A DNA stretch of 15,563 bases, taken from Anaerolineales bacterium. GTDB taxonomy: Bacteria > Chloroflexota > Anaerolineae > Epilineales > JAANWY01. The stretch spans positions 1 through 15,563 of the forward strand of contig JAANWY010000106.1 in the NCBI GenBank assembly GCA_018263655.1, in the 5' to 3' direction. A program made the position numbers and the translations under genes. Positions 13,362 to 15,563 of the stretch are shown here, piece after piece; within the stretch, counting starts at the first letter, position 1; every line of letters starts with the position of its first letter. Below the pieces are notes generated by a model that ran no database searches, was not told the DNA's origin, and saw only the letters and a program-made list of their open reading frames with translations.

Positions 13362-13920
13362 TGTTCTCTTCTTCCACGCCTAAGATCTTCCGAAGCGCTT
13401 TCAGGCCGCGGAACTGAAGGCCTCGAATAGCGCCTCTCCGTTTCCCCATGATCCTCGCGATGTCGGCCGTACTGTAACCTTCGATAAAACGTAAGACAAT
13501 GACCGTTTGCTGCTCCTCGGTGAGTTCTCCTATCGCCTCGCGGACCCGCTCCATTGTCATCATGCTTTGCAGGATCTGCTCCGGTCGGCTTTCCTCAGAC
13601 CCCACCAGATCTGGACGCGTTTCCAGAACGTCCAGGACGACAGTGGGCCGGCGTGCTCGGTGGTAGTCGACGACCAAGTTGTGAGCGATCCGGAAGAGCC
13701 ATGGCGAAAAGGAATACCCTTGCCACTCGTAGCCACCAATGGCACCCCACGCCTTGGTGAAAACCTGGGCCGTCAAATCCTCGGCCTCGGTCGTGTTTCC
13801 AACCTTATGGTAGACGTAGTTGTATATCTTGTCTACGTAGAGGTCATAGAGTTCCGCGAAGGCCTCTGGATCGTGCTCGGACGCACGGAGGGCCAGTTCT
13901 TTTTCACGCTCCATGGACAT
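13348..13920 (-). CDS. ECF-subfamily RNA polymerase sigma factor
   Basis: A 190-residue extracytoplasmic-function sigma-70 factor with only regions 2 and 4. Region 2 (about 14-88) contains FAELYDLYVDKIYNYVYHKVG, EAEDLTAQVFTKAW and the -10-recognising FSPWLFRIAHNLVVDYHR. Region 4 (about 125-180) contains LTEEQQTVIVLRFIEGYSTADIARIMG and the helix-turn-helix GAIRGLQFRGLKALRK. It directs transcription of a stress or envelope regulon, often including its own operon. The start could be Met1 or Met3 (13914); no convincing Shine-Dalgarno is seen for either. It lies 61 bp after the M20 peptidase stop on the same strand and overlaps the DUF5667 gene by 14 bp, so the two form one unit. Confidence 0.94.
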   Translation of the reverse strand: MSMEREKELALRASEHDPEAFAELYDLYVDKIYNYVYHKVGNTTEAEDLTAQVFTKAWGAIGGYEWQGYSFSPWLFRIAHNLVVDYHRARRPTVVLDVLETRPDLVGSEESRPEQILQSMMTMERVREAIGELTEEQQTVIVLRFIEGYSTADIARIMGKRRGAIRGLQFRGLKALRKILGVEEENNESR

Positions 13921-13981
13921 GGACTTTCGGAGGTACTACAACCTCTTGCACACAGTTACTAACGGATGAGGGCGGTTCATG

Positions 13982-15190
13982 TTATGGCAGGTCCTCGTTC
14001 TGGGAGAGGTTCGCAACGAGATTCTGAGCGAGCGCGCTGTTTCCAGCGACGCCGGCTATCAACTCGTCAATTGTGATGTATTCGTCGCTCGTGTGGGCCA
14101 GGGTTCCGTCACCAGGAGCAAAACCGATGGTGGGAATGCCGGCGGCCATGAGGTGGCCGCCATCGGTAGCGAAATGCCAAACAATCACGGGCGTGTCACG
14201 CTGGAGTGCCTCATCCAGTGTCCGTTTAGCCGCAAAGACTAGCGGGTGGTCGGCCGGCAGCCCAAAGGAGGGGAAGAGCGCTGGGGCCGTCACGGTGTAG
14301 TTCGTGTATGTATCGAATGTGTGCTTGGGTACGGTCACGAATCCTTCACTTTCATCACTTAGACAGTCGGATAGAATATTCTGTAGACGCGCCTGTATTT
14401 CTTCCGGCGATTCTTCCGGGATATTGCGCCAGTCTAGATGCACCCATGCCTCGCTAGGTATGACGTTTGCGCTGAACTGGTCCGTGTCGTACAAAGTCGG
14501 TGCTACGGTCGAGCTGCCAAAGTCAGGGGTGGTGCGCATCTCTAACGTTTGTAGACGCAGCAGGAACTGAGCTAAGTCATAGTGTGGGTTGACGCCCCGG
14601 TCGGGCGCACTGGCGTGGGCTGCGCGCCCTCGAACGCGCGCGATGACTTCGACCCGCCCCCGATGCCCACGTGCTACCCTCAGACTGCTCGGCTCACCCA
14701 CGACAGCGAAGTCCGGATGGATGGTTTCGAGGAGTGCTTGGGTGCCGATCCCGCCGACTTCTTCCATCACGACAGCTGTCACGAAGATGTCACCAGTCGG
14801 CTCCACGCCCGCGTTTCGCATCAGGCTGGCACCGTACACTTGCGCAGCCAGCGGTCCTTTGATATCGACGGCCCCGCGCCCCCAGATCGCGTCGTCTTCG
14901 ATCTCGCCGCTGTACGGCGGCACCGACCATCGGGCTGGATCACCGGTGTCGACGTGATCCATGTGGCAGTTGAACATCAACGCTGGTCCAGACCTTCCCC
15001 GCAGCAGACCGATAACGTTGCCCGCCACATCTGTCCATACTTCATCGTAACCTAGATTCTCCATCTCGTCCTGGATGATGCCGGCAATCTCACCCTCAGC
15101 GCCGGGTAGGCTGGGTGTCTGAATAAGTCGCTGGCAGAAACCGACAACCTTGTCGCGCACCTTTTCTGCTTCAGCTTGTAAGTTGTTCAC
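13982..15190 (-). CDS. M20-family zinc metallopeptidase/deacylase (ArgE/DapE/YgeY-like)
   Basis: A 402-residue di-zinc hydrolase of the M20 family, acting on N-acyl or peptide bonds of amino-acid derivatives. Expected ligands are all visible: H76 and the assisting D78 in CHMDHVD, D109 in GRGAVDIKG, catalytic E143/E144 in MEEVGG, E166 in GEPSS and H366 in HTSDEY. A dimerisation (lid) domain sits between about 176 and 290, with GRAAHASAPDRGVNP. The HMDHVDTGDPARW and GAVDIKG wording recalls YgeY-type hydrolases, but the substrate is unproven. I choose the GTG at 15190 because AGGAGG (minus strand of 15201-15206) is ten bases upstream and the family N-terminus begins there. A longer reading from an ATG at 15268 adds 26 residues of low similarity overlapping predicted leader hairpins. 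It precedes the sigma factor on the same strand. Confidence 0.9.
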   Translation of the reverse strand: MNNLQAEAEKVRDKVVGFCQRLIQTPSLPGAEGEIAGIIQDEMENLGYDEVWTDVAGNVIGLLRGRSGPALMFNCHMDHVDTGDPARWSVPPYSGEIEDDAIWGRGAVDIKGPLAAQVYGASLMRNAGVEPTGDIFVTAVVMEEVGGIGTQALLETIHPDFAVVGEPSSLRVARGHRGRVEVIARVRGRAAHASAPDRGVNPHYDLAQFLLRLQTLEMRTTPDFGSSTVAPTLYDTDQFSANVIPSEAWVHLDWRNIPEESPEEIQARLQNILSDCLSDESEGFVTVPKHTFDTYTNYTVTAPALFPSFGLPADHPLVFAAKRTLDEALQRDTPVIVWHFATDGGHLMAAGIPTIGFAPGDGTLAHTSDEYITIDELIAGVAGNSALAQNLVANLSQNEDLP

Positions 15191-15211
15191 GGAATCTGAA
15201 CCTCCTACCCG

Positions 15212-15283
15212 CGCTCGTCCTTGCTGCAGAGGCGAGCGTTGTGTCTCCTGGCCAGATATCAGAGGCAAGTCTCACCAGGAGAC
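15212..15283 (-). promoter_or_regulatory. Two-hairpin structured leader before the M20 peptidase gene
   Basis: Read on the minus strand, GTCTCCTGG (15283-15275) pairs perfectly with CCAGGAGAC (15251-15243). Then CGCTCG (15238-15233) pairs with CGAGCG (15217-15212), with extra CC/GG pairing inside. The ribosome site AGGAGG follows five bases later. It resembles a structured 5' leader, but I do not recognise a known riboswitch or T-box. Confidence 0.35.
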
Positions 15284-15293
15284 AATAACCTTC

Positions 15294-15563
15294 GTAACCG
15301 TTCAGGGGCACCACGACTAGCATCCCGAGTAGCGCGAAACAACGTCCTGAGCCTGACGAAGGGCAACGTTGAGCGCGTATCGAGGGGTGCGGGTTTGCGG
15401 CGGTTCTTCGCACAAGCCGCACCCCCTTCGACTGGGCTCAGGACGTCGCTTCGATACGACCTCGGCTTCGCCTCGGTCTACTCAGGCGGCGTCCTGAGCG
15501 GCGTCCTGAGCCTGTCGAAGGGCCTGTCGAAGGGATGCTCCATGGGTTGCCCCCTGAACGCTT
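15294..15563. mobile_element. Repeat-rich element with IS66-type ends (family 3-like, E), running off the window
   Basis: The left end, GTAACCGTTCAGGGGCA (15294-15310), is mirrored by TGCCCCCTGAACGCTT at the window's last bases, where two more bases (AC) would complete the end. Just inside, GCATCCC (15320-15326) matches GGGATGC. The interior holds hairpins (GGGGTGCGG paired with CCGCACCCC, about 15385-15426), several copies of the widespread TCCTGAGC/TGTCGAAGGG motif, and a stepwise 12-bp duplication: GGCGTCCTGAGC at 15488 and 15500, then CTGTCGAAGGGM at 15512 and 15524. No credible gene. Confidence 0.65.

Noticed and set aside
15340..15540. Recurring TCCTGAGC/TGTCGAAGGG units considered as a CRISPR or regulatory array
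   Set aside because: Units are irregular in spacing and orientation, with no unique spacers; they fit a dispersed palindromic repeat.

Overview
The window is a chromosomal segment with ordinary bacterial housekeeping and signalling genes, interrupted by several short non-coding insertion elements. Gene content suggests a Chloroflexota (Anaerolineae/Caldilineae-like) bacterium. The clues are an ECF sigma factor overlapping a DUF5667-type membrane protein with a long Pro/Thr linker, a lipoprotein sugar-binding protein, and moderately high GC. That placement is inference; no rRNA or marker phylogeny is available here.

Layout. 1-2272 (+): the end of a 2-oxoacid dehydrogenase operon, with E1 beta (5' truncated by the window edge) and an E2 carrying two E3-binding domains. 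2273-2730: a convergent gap with a probable transposase-start remnant and a 133-bp palindromic element. 2731-6641 (-): a lipoprotein solute-binding protein followed 11 bp later by a membrane diguanylate cyclase with a duplicated extracytoplasmic sensor. 6737-8941 (+): a likely operon of an alkyltransferase-like DNA repair protein, an Old Yellow Enzyme and a metallo-beta-lactamase-fold hydrolase. 9141-9647 (-): a small single-pass membrane protein, bracketed by two insertion elements. 9855-10508 (+): a SAM-dependent methyltransferase with a good sigma70-type promoter. 10815-11318 (+): translation initiation factor IF-3, apparently starting at ATC. 11319-11784: nested repeats. 11781-15190 (-): an M20 peptidase, an ECF sigma factor and its DUF5667 partner. 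15294 to the end: another repeat element that runs off the window.

The most unusual signal is the mobile-element content. Two small families, of 101 bp and 113-130 bp, are each present twice, and all four copies have perfect 8-bp target duplications. A third family, represented at 2551, 11317 and 15294, has related ends. The three sets of ends share a GTAnCnnYTCA-type consensus. GTAA ends and 8-bp duplications are features of IS66-family transposons, so these are probably non-autonomous elements moved by related IS66-like transposases. No transposase for them is in the window. A fourth, unrelated element (11620-11784) has long arms and ends in CTAG. The insertions sit at gene edges: one appears to have rewritten the C-terminus of the small membrane protein, one lies in the presumed infC leader, one is nested inside another element just after infC, and one duplicates the CTAG that contains a stop codon.
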